Of a DNA stretch of 64,000 nt, positions 16,806 through 24,530 are shown one piece after another. The number at the start of each line of letters is the position of its first letter. The first letter of the stretch is position 1. A program made the position numbers and the translations under genes. Below the pieces are notes generated by a model. It saw only the letters and a list, made by a program, of their open reading frames with translations, was not told where the DNA came from and ran no database searches. Source of the DNA: G963663775 sp963663775 (GTDB lineage Bacteria; Bacillota; Clostridia; Oscillospirales; Butyricicoccaceae); NCBI GenBank assembly GCA_963663775.1, contig OY760624.1, forward strand, positions 1,984,001 through 2,048,000, given 5' to 3'.

Positions 16806-18109
16806 GCGAACTGAAGAGGAAAGAACCCGTTGACACGGCACGCTCTACTTGGAGCAAGGAAACGCTTGCAGAGATTGATTATAAAGCTTCGACCGGAACA
16901 CATCGGATTCGTGGCTGTGCGACACCTCGTGTGATGCCCAACTTTGATGATTTGATGATTTTGCCGGGACAGATGACCCGCATGCCGCTGGATACCTATC
17001 GGGACAGCTGCGAAACACGCACGGTGCTGGGCAAGCGGTTTGCCAAAAAGCCATTGGTCATTGAAACCCCGATTATGATTGCGGGCATGTCCTTTGGCGC
17101 ACTCAGCCGACAGGCAAAGGAAGCGATGGCGCGTGCAACGCAAAAGGTCGGCACGGTCATTTCCAACGGCGAAGGCGGTATTTTGCCAGAGGAACGGGAC
17201 AATTCCTATCGGCAGTCCGTGCAGGTGCTGGCATCCCGCATGGGATATTGCGCAGAAAGTCTGGAATATGCCGATATGCTGGAGATTGTGGTGGGCATCG
17301 GTGCAAAACCCGGTCTTTCCGGCCATTTGATGGGCACAAAAATCAAGGGCGATGTGGCAAAGATTCGTCAGCTGCCGGAAGGCATTGATTTGCATTCTCA
17401 TGCCCGCATGGGCGATGCCTTTGGTGCAGACGATTTGGTTATCAAGATGGAGCAATTGCGGGAATTGACAGACGGAAAAGTGCCGATTTTTGCAAAGATT
17501 GCTGCGGCACGTGTGCGGGAAGATATTAAAATTGCGGTGAAAAGCGGCTTTGACGGCATCATTCTGGATGGCTGTCAGGCAGGCACAGGTGCCGCACCCG
17601 TGATGGCAACCGACCATTTGGGCATCCCGCTGCTGCCGGCGCTGGTGCAGGCGGTGCGTGCACTGGAAGAAATGCACGTCAAGGACGAGGTGTCGCTGAT
17701 TGCCTCCGGCGGCATTACCAACGGGGCGGATGTGGCGAAGGCACTGGCGATTGGCGCAGATGCCGTGGCGATTGGCACGGGTGCGATGGTGGCAATGGGC
17801 TGCCGTGTGTGCATGCGCTGTCACACCGGCAAATGTGCATTTGGCATCGGCACGCAGGATGCCGAGCAGTGCGCCAACTTAAATGTGGAAGAAGCGGCGG
17901 AAAAAGTCGCCAATTATATCAAGGGCATGACGGCAGAAGCGGTACTGCTTGCCAAAGCCGCAGGAAAATCCTCTCTGCACAATCTCGAGCGGGAAGATTT
18001 GCGTGCACTGGACATCAACACCGCCGCTATGACCGGTATTCCGCTGGTGGGCAGTGATTTGGTGATTGGAGAACCTTTTGGCTTTGCCTATGGACATGTG
18101 CTGAAGTGA
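16802..18109 (+). CDS. FMN-binding glutamate-synthase subunit (GlxD/MgsC-like)
   Basis: A 435-residue FMN/iron-sulfur barrel of the GltB central type. Seen are SNGEGGILPEERDNS, the GAKPGLSGHLMG motif, DGCQAGTGAAP for FMN phosphate, LIASGGITNGADVAKALAIG, and the 3Fe-4S cysteines in CRVCMRCHTGKCAFGIG. It transfers the released amine to 2-oxoglutarate, forming glutamate or an N-substituted glutamate. The ATG at 16802 overlaps the upstream stop. The neighbours make it the third subunit of one synthase; product identity is inference. Confidence 0.88.
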   Translation: MSELKRKEPVDTARSTWSKETLAEIDYKASTGTHRIRGCATPRVMPNFDDLMILPGQMTRMPLDTYRDSCETRTVLGKRFAKKPLVIETPIMIAGMSFGALSRQAKEAMARATQKVGTVISNGEGGILPEERDNSYRQSVQVLASRMGYCAESLEYADMLEIVVGIGAKPGLSGHLMGTKIKGDVAKIRQLPEGIDLHSHARMGDAFGADDLVIKMEQLRELTDGKVPIFAKIAAARVREDIKIAVKSGFDGIILDGCQAGTGAAPVMATDHLGIPLLPALVQAVRALEEMHVKDEVSLIASGGITNGADVAKALAIGADAVAIGTGAMVAMGCRVCMRCHTGKCAFGIGTQDAEQCANLNVEEAAEKVANYIKGMTAEAVLLAKAAGKSSLHNLEREDLRALDINTAAMTGIPLVGSDLVIGEPFGFAYGHVLK

Positions 18110-18147
18110 AACCCTGCGGATGGGCGAAGATAGAGGAGTGAAAAAAG

Positions 18148-18477
18148 ATGCGAATTGAAAAACATCCCATCATGGATACCTATGAAAAGGGGCCGTTGGT
18201 CGAATTTTCGTTGGATGGAAAGCCCATGCAGGGATATGCGGGCGAACCGATTGCGGTGGCACTGCGTGCCGCAGGGGTGATGGTGCATCGCCATACCCGA
18301 AAAACAGGAGAAGCACGTGGTATGTTTTGTGCCATCGGTCGCTGTACCGACTGCGTGATGATTGTGGACGGCAAACCCAACGTGCGCACCTGCATCACGC
18401 CATTGGTGGCAGGCATGCAGGTGCAGACCCAATACGGCGTAGAAGCAAAGGGGGCAGACGCAGATGGAACGGTATGA
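18148..18477 (+). CDS. [2Fe-2S] subunit of an opine/HCN-type amino acid dehydrogenase
   Basis: A 109-residue ferredoxin-like protein. The cluster cysteines are in GMFCAIGRCTDCVMIVDG and NVRTCITP (C-x4-C-x2-C-xn-C). The N-terminal FSLDGKPMQGYAGEPIAVAL matches HcnA and the N-terminus of sarcosine oxidase alpha. It overlaps the flavoprotein at 18464 by 14 bases and would carry electrons from it. It is cytoplasmic with no signal peptide. Confidence 0.82.
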   Translation: MRIEKHPIMDTYEKGPLVEFSLDGKPMQGYAGEPIAVALRAAGVMVHRHTRKTGEARGMFCAIGRCTDCVMIVDGKPNVRTCITPLVAGMQVQTQYGVEAKGADADGTV

Positions 18478-20038
18478 ACTGATTGTCATTGGTGCAGGAC
18501 CTGCCGGACTTTCGGCGGCGATTGAAGCGGCGAAATGCGGCATGCACGTGGCGGTGTTTGATGAAAATGCACGTCCGGGCGGACAGCTGTTCAAGCAAAT
18601 CCATAAATTTTTTGGCTCAAAGGAGCACAAAGCGAAGATTCGTGGATTTCGCATCGGTGAGGAATTGTTGCAGGAAGCCAAAAAGGCAGGCGTGAAAGTA
18701 ACCCTGAATGCCACGGTTTTGGGCATTTTTCCGCAAAAGGAAATCACGGTGCGTATTGGAGAAGCCGTGCAGCATTACAAGGGCGATGCCATTGTGGTGG
18801 CGACGGGTGCTTCTGAAAACATGGTGCTGTTTGATGGCTGGACAAAACCCGGTGTCATCGGTGCAGGTGCGGCACAAACCATGATGAATTTGCATGGCTT
18901 GCGCCCCGGAAACCGTGTGTTGATGGTGGGTTCGGGCAATGTAGGACTGGTGGTCAGCTATCAGCTGCTGCAAGCAGGCTGCGAGGTGGTCGGCATTTTG
19001 GATGCAGCTCCTCGTGTCGGCGGCTATGGCGTCCATGCGGCAAAGGTTGCACGGCAGAGCGTTCCGTTTTATCTGTCGCACACCATTGTGCAGGCAGAGG
19101 GCGGCGATTGTGTCACAGGGGCAACCATTGCACAGGTCGATGCCGCTTTTCAGCCGATTGCGGGAACGGAAAAGCATTTTGACATCGATACCATCTGCCT
19201 TGCGGTCGGACTTTCGCCGATGAGTCAGGTGCTGCGTATGACGGGATGCGACATTTTAGATACCCCAGGCGGATTGGTGCCCAAAACCAATGCGTATGGC
19301 GAAACCACGCTGCCCGGCATTTTTGCGGCAGGCGATGTTGCCGGCATCGAGGAAGCCTCCTCGGCGATGATTGGCGGACGCATTGCAGGCATTGCGGCGG
19401 CACATCGTGCAGGATATTTGGCGCAAGATGCCTTTGCACAGGCGGTGGAAGCGTGCCGCAGTTCGCTTTCCCAGCTGCGAGAGGGTATGTTTGCCAAGGA
19501 AAATCGCGGCAGAACCGACTTGACTGCCACAGACGAAGGCTATCCGATTTCACAATCGCTGCTACAGCATGGATACATGACGCAGGAGGAGCTTGCAGCG
19601 TTCCCGTCCTTCCAATGCACTGCAAAAGGCGTGCACCCTGTGATTGAATGCACGCAGAATATTCCCTGCAATCCGTGTCAGGATGCGTGCAAATTTGGCT
19701 GTATCCAAGTGGGAGATAAAATTACAAAATTGCCCGTGATAGACGAAGCACACCCTTGCTCCGGCTGCGGCATGTGTGTGGCAAGCTGCTCCGGACAGGC
19801 GATTTTTCTGGTGAATGACGAGTTTGACGAACAGCGTGCCAGCATTACGATGGCATATGAGTTTTTGCCGTATCCAGAGGTCGGCACACAGGGCATGGCA
19901 CTGGACCGCAGCGGACAGGAAGTGTGTGCGGCAGAGGTGATTTCTCTGCGCAGTGCCCCTGCAACCGACGGCACGGCACTGCTGACGATTGCCGTGCCAA
20001 AAGCATATGCAGCACAGGCACGTGCCTTTCGGCTGTGA
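18464..20038 (+). CDS. FAD-dependent oxidoreductase fused to ferredoxin domain
   Basis: A 524-residue flavoprotein related to HcnB and the opine oxidase alpha subunit. FAD site: LIVIGAGPAGLSAAIEAAKC. Second dinucleotide site near residue 145: VLMVGSGNVGLVVSYQLLQA. FAD phosphate motif: GIFAAGDVAGI. The C-terminus carries ferredoxin-type cysteines (CNPCQDACKFGC and CSGCGMCVASCSGQ), not usual in the aerobic relatives, where a BFD-like domain occupies the C-terminus. Here the BFD part is the next gene. Electron delivery to ferredoxin rather than quinone is inference. Confidence 0.85.
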   Translation: MERYELIVIGAGPAGLSAAIEAAKCGMHVAVFDENARPGGQLFKQIHKFFGSKEHKAKIRGFRIGEELLQEAKKAGVKVTLNATVLGIFPQKEITVRIGEAVQHYKGDAIVVATGASENMVLFDGWTKPGVIGAGAAQTMMNLHGLRPGNRVLMVGSGNVGLVVSYQLLQAGCEVVGILDAAPRVGGYGVHAAKVARQSVPFYLSHTIVQAEGGDCVTGATIAQVDAAFQPIAGTEKHFDIDTICLAVGLSPMSQVLRMTGCDILDTPGGLVPKTNAYGETTLPGIFAAGDVAGIEEASSAMIGGRIAGIAAAHRAGYLAQDAFAQAVEACRSSLSQLREGMFAKENRGRTDLTATDEGYPISQSLLQHGYMTQEELAAFPSFQCTAKGVHPVIECTQNIPCNPCQDACKFGCIQVGDKITKLPVIDEAHPCSGCGMCVASCSGQAIFLVNDEFDEQRASITMAYEFLPYPEVGTQGMALDRSGQEVCAAEVISLRSAPATDGTALLTIAVPKAYAAQARAFRL

Positions 20039-20055
20039 TGGAGGGGAGGATGGCT

Positions 20056-20379
20056 ATGAATGTACTGACAGACCGTTCCATGGAACTGGGAGAATTTCAG
20101 CCGCAGGCGGATGATGATTTGATTGTGTGCCGCTGCGAAGAAATCACAAAAGGCGAGATTCGCCGTGCGGTGCACGAAGGATTTCGCTCGCTGACCGAAA
20201 TTAAGCGGTATCTGCGCAACGGCATGGGTTTGTGCCAAGGGCAAACCTGTTCTCGTCTGGTGCGCAATATTGTTGCAAAAGAATTGGGCGTTAAGCCTTC
20301 GGATTTGCCGATGAGCACCGCCCGTGACCCTGCAAGACCAATTGAAATGCACGTGTATGCAAATGAAAAGGGGGTGTAG
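20056..20379 (+). CDS. BFD-like [2Fe-2S] protein
   Basis: A 107-residue protein with the BFD-type fold: IVCRCEEITKGEIRRAVHEG then MGLCQGQTCSRLVRNIVAKE, four cysteines for a [2Fe-2S] cluster. It matches the C-terminal domain of opine oxidase or HcnB alpha subunits as a separate polypeptide. The ATG at 20056 is chosen over 20050 because GGAGGGGAGG needs a normal spacing. It lies three bases from the next flavoenzyme gene. Confidence 0.8.
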   Translation: MNVLTDRSMELGEFQPQADDDLIVCRCEEITKGEIRRAVHEGFRSLTEIKRYLRNGMGLCQGQTCSRLVRNIVAKELGVKPSDLPMSTARDPARPIEMHVYANEKGV

Positions 20380-20382
20380 CGC

Positions 20383-21522
20383 ATGGCAACGTATCAATCG
20401 GATGTTTTAATCATCGGCAGTGGTGTCATTGGGAATGCGGCGGCTTATTATCTCAGCCGTCGGGGCGTGGATGTGGCGGTTTTGGAAGCATCCGAAGTGG
20501 TTGGAAACGGGGGCTCTTCCCGCAATGGCGGCGGTGTGCGCCAGTCTGCCCGTGACCCACGGGAAGTGCCGCTTGCCATGTATGCGGTGGAGCACATGTG
20601 GCCCACTTTGTCAGAAGAGCTGGGCACAGAGGTCGAATATTATAAAAAAGGCAATCTGCGGCTTGCAAAAACCCAAAAACATTTGGAGATTTTGCAAAAA
20701 TTGCGGGATAACTGCGCCGCAGTCGGGTTGGAAGTGTCCATGCTGAATGGGGAAGAAGTGCGCAAAATCAATCCGTACCTTTCCGAAGAAGTCATCGGCG
20801 CATCTTGGTGTCCAACGGACGGACACGCCAACCCGATGCTGACCACCTTGGCATTTTACAAGGCGGCACGCAAGAACGGCGCACGCTTTTACACACAGCA
20901 GAAGGCAGTGGAGCTGCGCAAGGTGTGCGGCAAGCTGCGGCAGGTGCTGACCGAAGCGGGCGATGTATTTGAGGCAAACACCATTGTGGTGGCGGCAGGA
21001 TACGAATCCCGAAAGCTGGCACAGACCGTAGGCATTGACGTGCCTATCAATCCCCTGCGGGAAGAAGCACTCATCACAGAAGCAGAACCCCATATGTTTG
21101 AGCAGATGCTCGGCACAGCGGAGGCGGACTTTTATGGACACCAGACCACGCACGGTTCTTTCGTTTTTGGCGGACACACCGGCTTGGAGGATTTTTTAAC
21201 CGAGGGAATGGACATCAAGACGCTGGCTATCACGGCACCCTGCGCCGCACGGGCAATTTTAGGCTATTTTCCGAAACTGCAGGACGCCAAAATTGTGCGC
21301 ACTTGGGCAGGTGTTTTGGATATGAGCGTGGATAAAGTGCCGATTATCAGCCGTGTGGAAGAAGCGGACGGCATGGTGCTGGCATGTGGATTTACAGGGC
21401 ATGGCTTTGGCATTGCGCCAATTGTAGGGTTGCTGTTGTCGGAATTGATTGCAGACGGTGCGGCAAAAACGCTGTCGCTGGATGCTTTCCGTTATGACCG
21501 ATTTAAAGCATATAATCTTTGA
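20383..21522 (+). CDS. DadA-type FAD amine/amino acid dehydrogenase (beta subunit)
   Basis: A 379-residue member of the glycine oxidase/D-amino-acid dehydrogenase family, like HcnC, opine oxidase beta and sarcosine oxidase beta. FAD site: DVLIIGSGVIGNAAAYYLSR; then SSRNGGGVRQ; C-terminal GFTGHGFGIAPIVGLLLSEL. This subunit oxidises the C-N bond of a secondary amine or amino acid and passes electrons to the alpha and iron-sulfur subunits upstream. The substrate may be an N-substituted glutamate made by the upstream synthase. Confidence 0.85.
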   Translation: MATYQSDVLIIGSGVIGNAAAYYLSRRGVDVAVLEASEVVGNGGSSRNGGGVRQSARDPREVPLAMYAVEHMWPTLSEELGTEVEYYKKGNLRLAKTQKHLEILQKLRDNCAAVGLEVSMLNGEEVRKINPYLSEEVIGASWCPTDGHANPMLTTLAFYKAARKNGARFYTQQKAVELRKVCGKLRQVLTEAGDVFEANTIVVAAGYESRKLAQTVGIDVPINPLREEALITEAEPHMFEQMLGTAEADFYGHQTTHGSFVFGGHTGLEDFLTEGMDIKTLAITAPCAARAILGYFPKLQDAKIVRTWAGVLDMSVDKVPIISRVEEADGMVLACGFTGHGFGIAPIVGLLLSELIADGAAKTLSLDAFRYDRFKAYNL

Positions 21523-21537
21523 TATGAGGTGGAAAAA

Positions 21538-21933
21538 ATGGAATTGACACGTACAAATTATTCATCCGGTGCACCTTTGGAAGAAAAAGTAGGCTATAGT
21601 CGCATGGTCAAGGTCGGTCCGTTCGTGCGCATTGGCGGAACAACTTCTGTACAGCCGGACGGCACGGTGTATGGCGAAGGCGATGCCTATGCGCAGACAA
21701 AATACGTTTTGGAAAAGTTTCTCCGCCTGTTGGGAGAAGCAGGGGCGGCTGCTAAGGATGTCATTTCAGTCAAGGTATATTTGGTGGATATGAGCAAGGG
21801 CAGCGAGGTTTGCCGTGCCTATTCTGAATTTTTCAAAGAAATCAAGCCGCTTTGCACGGTTGTGGGTACAACAGCCTTGAATCGTCCGACCCAGCTGGTG
21901 GAAATCGAATTGGAAGCCATTATGGGCGCATAG
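21538..21933 (+). CDS. RidA-family enamine/imine deaminase
   Basis: A 131-residue YjgF/RidA protein, including DVISVKVYLVDMSKGSEVCR and the C-terminal RPTQLVEIELEAIMGA with the substrate-binding Arg and Glu. RidA hydrolyses reactive imines and enamines, as made by flavin amine oxidation. The ATG at 21538 follows GAGGTGG; a GTG at 21529 is less likely. It ends the operon and fits as a detoxification step for the DadA-type enzyme just upstream. Confidence 0.88.
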   Translation: MELTRTNYSSGAPLEEKVGYSRMVKVGPFVRIGGTTSVQPDGTVYGEGDAYAQTKYVLEKFLRLLGEAGAAAKDVISVKVYLVDMSKGSEVCRAYSEFFKEIKPLCTVVGTTALNRPTQLVEIELEAIMGA

Positions 21934-22035
21934 GGCATCAAAACTTCAAAAAAACCAATAAAAGAGCAGGCAAACTTTGCGTTGTCTGTTCTTTTGCTGT
22001 TATACTATAGAATAGACGGCGAAAGGAGTGGCAAT

Positions 22036-22476
22036 ATGCAGAATGCAGAAGGGTTGTTTTCCTATGGAACACTGCGGGATGCCGACATTCAAGCGGCATT
22101 GTATGGGGAATGCCTGCCGATGCAGGCGGCAAGCGTGGCGCATTGGGCGGTTTTTGTGGGGGAGGATGGATATTTGTTTGCAAAACCTCTGCAAAACGCC
22201 AAGATAGAGGGAATGCTGCTGCAATTGGACGAAAAACAGCTGGCTATCACCGACCTTTGGGAGCAAGTGCCCCTGTATCAGCGGGAAATGGTGCGCTGTG
22301 TGACGGCAGAGGGCAGGGAAACGCTTGTCTGGATGTATACCAAACGAGAAACACAGGGCGTGCGTCATCACGGCACACAGATTGCCGCCTTGGAAAAGGA
22401 AATGATTTTGCAGGAGGCGGCAGAGCTGCGCGCAGAGGTGCAGCAGAATGGCGCAGGAAAATGCACGCTGACATAG
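22036..22476 (+). CDS. Gamma-glutamylcyclotransferase-like (AIG2 fold) protein
   Basis: A 146-residue protein with the family's opening YGTLR motif (GLFSYGTLRDADIQAALYG) and the ITDLWEQVPLYQREMV segment with acidic residues near the active site. Relatives release 5-oxoproline from gamma-glutamyl amides. The ATG at 22036 follows GAAAGGAGTG. It lies 100 bases after RidA, next to a ligase predicted to make gamma-glutamyl amides, so a role in turning these over is possible but unproved. Confidence 0.7.
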   Translation: MQNAEGLFSYGTLRDADIQAALYGECLPMQAASVAHWAVFVGEDGYLFAKPLQNAKIEGMLLQLDEKQLAITDLWEQVPLYQREMVRCVTAEGRETLVWMYTKRETQGVRHHGTQIAALEKEMILQEAAELRAEVQQNGAGKCTLT

Positions 22477-22660
22477 TGGAAAATCTCCAAATGTTTTTGT
22501 GACAGGCAGTCGCTTTTCAATTTGATTTTTGGGGGAGGATATAGTATAATTATGCTATATAGCCATAGCAAGTGCAGTGCGCACAAAAAGAAATGCGGGT
22601 ATGCTGCGAGGGAATTGCGTATGCGAATTGGCATAGGACAGATGCAGTTTGGAGGATTCT

Positions 22661-23575
22661 ATGAGATTATTAACGAGGTCTGACTTTGATGGGTTGGCGT
22701 GTGGAACCATGTTGATTGAGTTGGGATTGGTTGATGAATGGAAATTTGTGCACCCGAAAGACGTGCAGGACGGCGTGATTGACGTCACAGACAACGACAT
22801 TATGGCAAACATTCCATATGTGAAGGGCTGCAAAATGTGGTTTGACCACCATTCCTCCGAAAGCGAACGGTTGGGCGAACATCAGGAGTTTGAGGGAGAA
22901 AGCCGTCTGGCACCCAGCGCTGCCCGCATTATTTATGAATATTATGGCGGAAAAGAGCGATTGGGTCACTTTGAGGAGCTGGTTCTGGCTTGCGATAAAG
23001 TTGATTCCGGCAATCTGACGGTGGACGAAATCCTCCATCCAACGCCATGGATTTTGTTGGGCTTCATCATGGACCCCAGAACGGGATTGGGACGCTTCCG
23101 TGAATTTAGAATCCCCAATTACAAATTGATGGAAGAACTGATGCAGCAGTGCCGTACGGACAGCATCGACCAGATTATGAAAAATCCCGATGTTGCGGAG
23201 CGTGTTGAACTCTATTTTGAGCAGCAGGAAAAATTCATTGCCATGGTGCGTGAGTATACCAAGATTTATGACAATCTGATTGTTACCGATTTGCGCAATG
23301 TGGACACCATCTATACGGGCAATCGATTTTTGATTTACAGCCTGTATCCGGAGCAGAATATTTCGCTGTGGATTGTGGATGGACGTGCAAAATTGAATGT
23401 TGCGATTGCGTGTGGTTACAGCATTTTGAACAAAACCTCCAACACCAATGTAGGCAGTTTGATGCTGCAATACGGCGGCGGCGGACACAAGCAGGTGGGA
23501 ACCTGTCAGGTGGCAATTGCAGATGCAGACACGGCAATTGCGGAAATTATCGAGCAAATCCGAAAAGACGGATAA
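22661..23575 (+). CDS. DHH-family phosphoesterase
   Basis: A 304-residue protein with the DHH superfamily motifs: LTRSDFDGLACG, WFDHHSSES, ACDKVDSGN and the DHHA1 signature YGGGGHKQVGTCQV. Relatives act on oligoribonucleotides, cyclic dinucleotide products or polyphosphate. The particular substrate is not evident. The ATG at 22661 follows GGAGGATTCT. It is a single-gene unit with its own terminator. Confidence 0.85.
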   Translation: MRLLTRSDFDGLACGTMLIELGLVDEWKFVHPKDVQDGVIDVTDNDIMANIPYVKGCKMWFDHHSSESERLGEHQEFEGESRLAPSAARIIYEYYGGKERLGHFEELVLACDKVDSGNLTVDEILHPTPWILLGFIMDPRTGLGRFREFRIPNYKLMEELMQQCRTDSIDQIMKNPDVAERVELYFEQQEKFIAMVREYTKIYDNLIVTDLRNVDTIYTGNRFLIYSLYPEQNISLWIVDGRAKLNVAIACGYSILNKTSNTNVGSLMLQYGGGGHKQVGTCQVAIADADTAIAEIIEQIRKDG

Positions 23576-23583
23576 TCATAGCA

Positions 23584-23631
23584 CGCCAAAAACAGTTTGG
23601 AAGCGTATCCAGGCTGTTTTTTGGCGTTTTT
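23584..23631 (+). terminator. Intrinsic terminator after the DHH gene
   Basis: Stem CGCCAAAAACAG with CTGTTTTTTGGCG (one bulge) followed by TTTTT. Confidence 0.75.
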
Positions 23632-23717
23632 CCTGCTTTTATGGGAGATGCTGTTTGACAAGCACAGCGCAGTATGATATACTACTAAAATTAACATAAA
23701 ATTCGGGTGAACACCTA

Positions 23718-23756
23718 CCGCAAACAAGGTTTTTTCTTGTTTGTGGTTTTTATTTT
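23718..23756 (+). terminator. Leader terminator/attenuator before the DMT gene
   Basis: CCGCAAACAAG pairs with CTTGTTTGTGG (one G-U pair) and is followed by TTTTTATTTT, about 20 bases before the start at 23770. A terminator inside a leader suggests attenuation or a riboswitch, but the upstream leader is short and matches no riboswitch I can recognise. Confidence 0.6.
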
Positions 23757-23769
23757 GGAGGAATGAGAA

Positions 23770-24195
23770 ATGTGGAGTTTGTTTTGGCCCATTTTATTGG
23801 TGATTTGTGCAAATACATTTTATAATATCAGCGCAAAATCAACCCCTACGGGCATCAATGCGTTTGCTTCGCTGTCCGTGACGTACTTTGTTGCCGCTAT
23901 TTTATCCATCCTTATGTTCTTTAAAACAGGTGCACAAAAAAATTTCATCGCAGAAATAACAAAAGTGAACTGGACCACACTGACGATGGGCGTTGCCGTG
24001 GTGGCATTGGAGTTTGGGTACATCAGCATTTATCGAGCAGGATGGAAAATCAGCATTGCATCGCTTTTTGCAAATATTGGGTTGGCATGTGTGCTGTTGA
24101 CGCTGGGATTGCTGCTGTACAAAGAAACGGTTTCACCACGCCAAGTGGTCGGTCTGCTGCTGTGTGTATGCGGCCTGTTTTTGCTACGAAAATAA
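23770..24195 (+). CDS. Small DMT/EamA-type membrane transporter
   Basis: A 141-residue protein with four to five hydrophobic helices, typical of half-size drug/metabolite transporters that work as dimers. The last part, VSPRQVVGLLLCVCGLFLLR, is the classic EamA/SMR ending, preceded by an YKE motif. The ATG follows TGGAGGAATGAGAA. A terminator hairpin in the leader suggests conditional expression. The substrate is unknown. Confidence 0.75.
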   Translation: MWSLFWPILLVICANTFYNISAKSTPTGINAFASLSVTYFVAAILSILMFFKTGAQKNFIAEITKVNWTTLTMGVAVVALEFGYISIYRAGWKISIASLFANIGLACVLLTLGLLLYKETVSPRQVVGLLLCVCGLFLLRK

Positions 24196-24295
24196 GCGCT
24201 TCTGTACGGGTGAGATATACAAACTGCTGTCCGCATACGATAGACAGAGGGGATTATCCTCTCGAAACGATATGCTCGGAACGGAGGCGGCTTGG

Positions 24296-24448
24296 ATGGA
24301 TGCAAATGTTGTGGAACTTACGCCAGAGCAAAAAAAGCGGTTGGAAGCGCAGATGAAACTGGGGGTCTATCGGGCACTGTATAACAAAAACCTGCTGACA
24401 AGTGCGCAATTGGATGCGTTGGTGCGGAAAAATTTGGAGAAAATCTAA
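24296..24448 (+). CDS. SHOCT-like small protein beside a recombinase
   Basis: A 50-residue protein starting MDANVVELTPEQKKRLEAQM and ending LLTSAQLDALVRKNLEKI, a short helical domain of the SHOCT type. Such small proteins often precede large serine recombinases in clostridial mobile elements. The ATG at 24296 lies eight bases after GGAGG. The recombinase starts 83 bases downstream, so they are probably co-transcribed. A role in excision is inference. Confidence 0.55.
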   Translation: MDANVVELTPEQKKRLEAQMKLGVYRALYNKNLLTSAQLDALVRKNLEKI

Positions 24449-24530
24449 AAAAGGCATGCGAAGAAGCAATCTGCCAAAGTGAAAAAGATAGCGGAAGGAT
24501 TCTGTTCACGGAAGGAAGGATGAGGCAGGC

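Noticed and set aside
16784..17824. Reverse-strand open frame of 346 codons
   Set aside because: Antisense shadow of the FMN glutamate-synthase gene; no family features.
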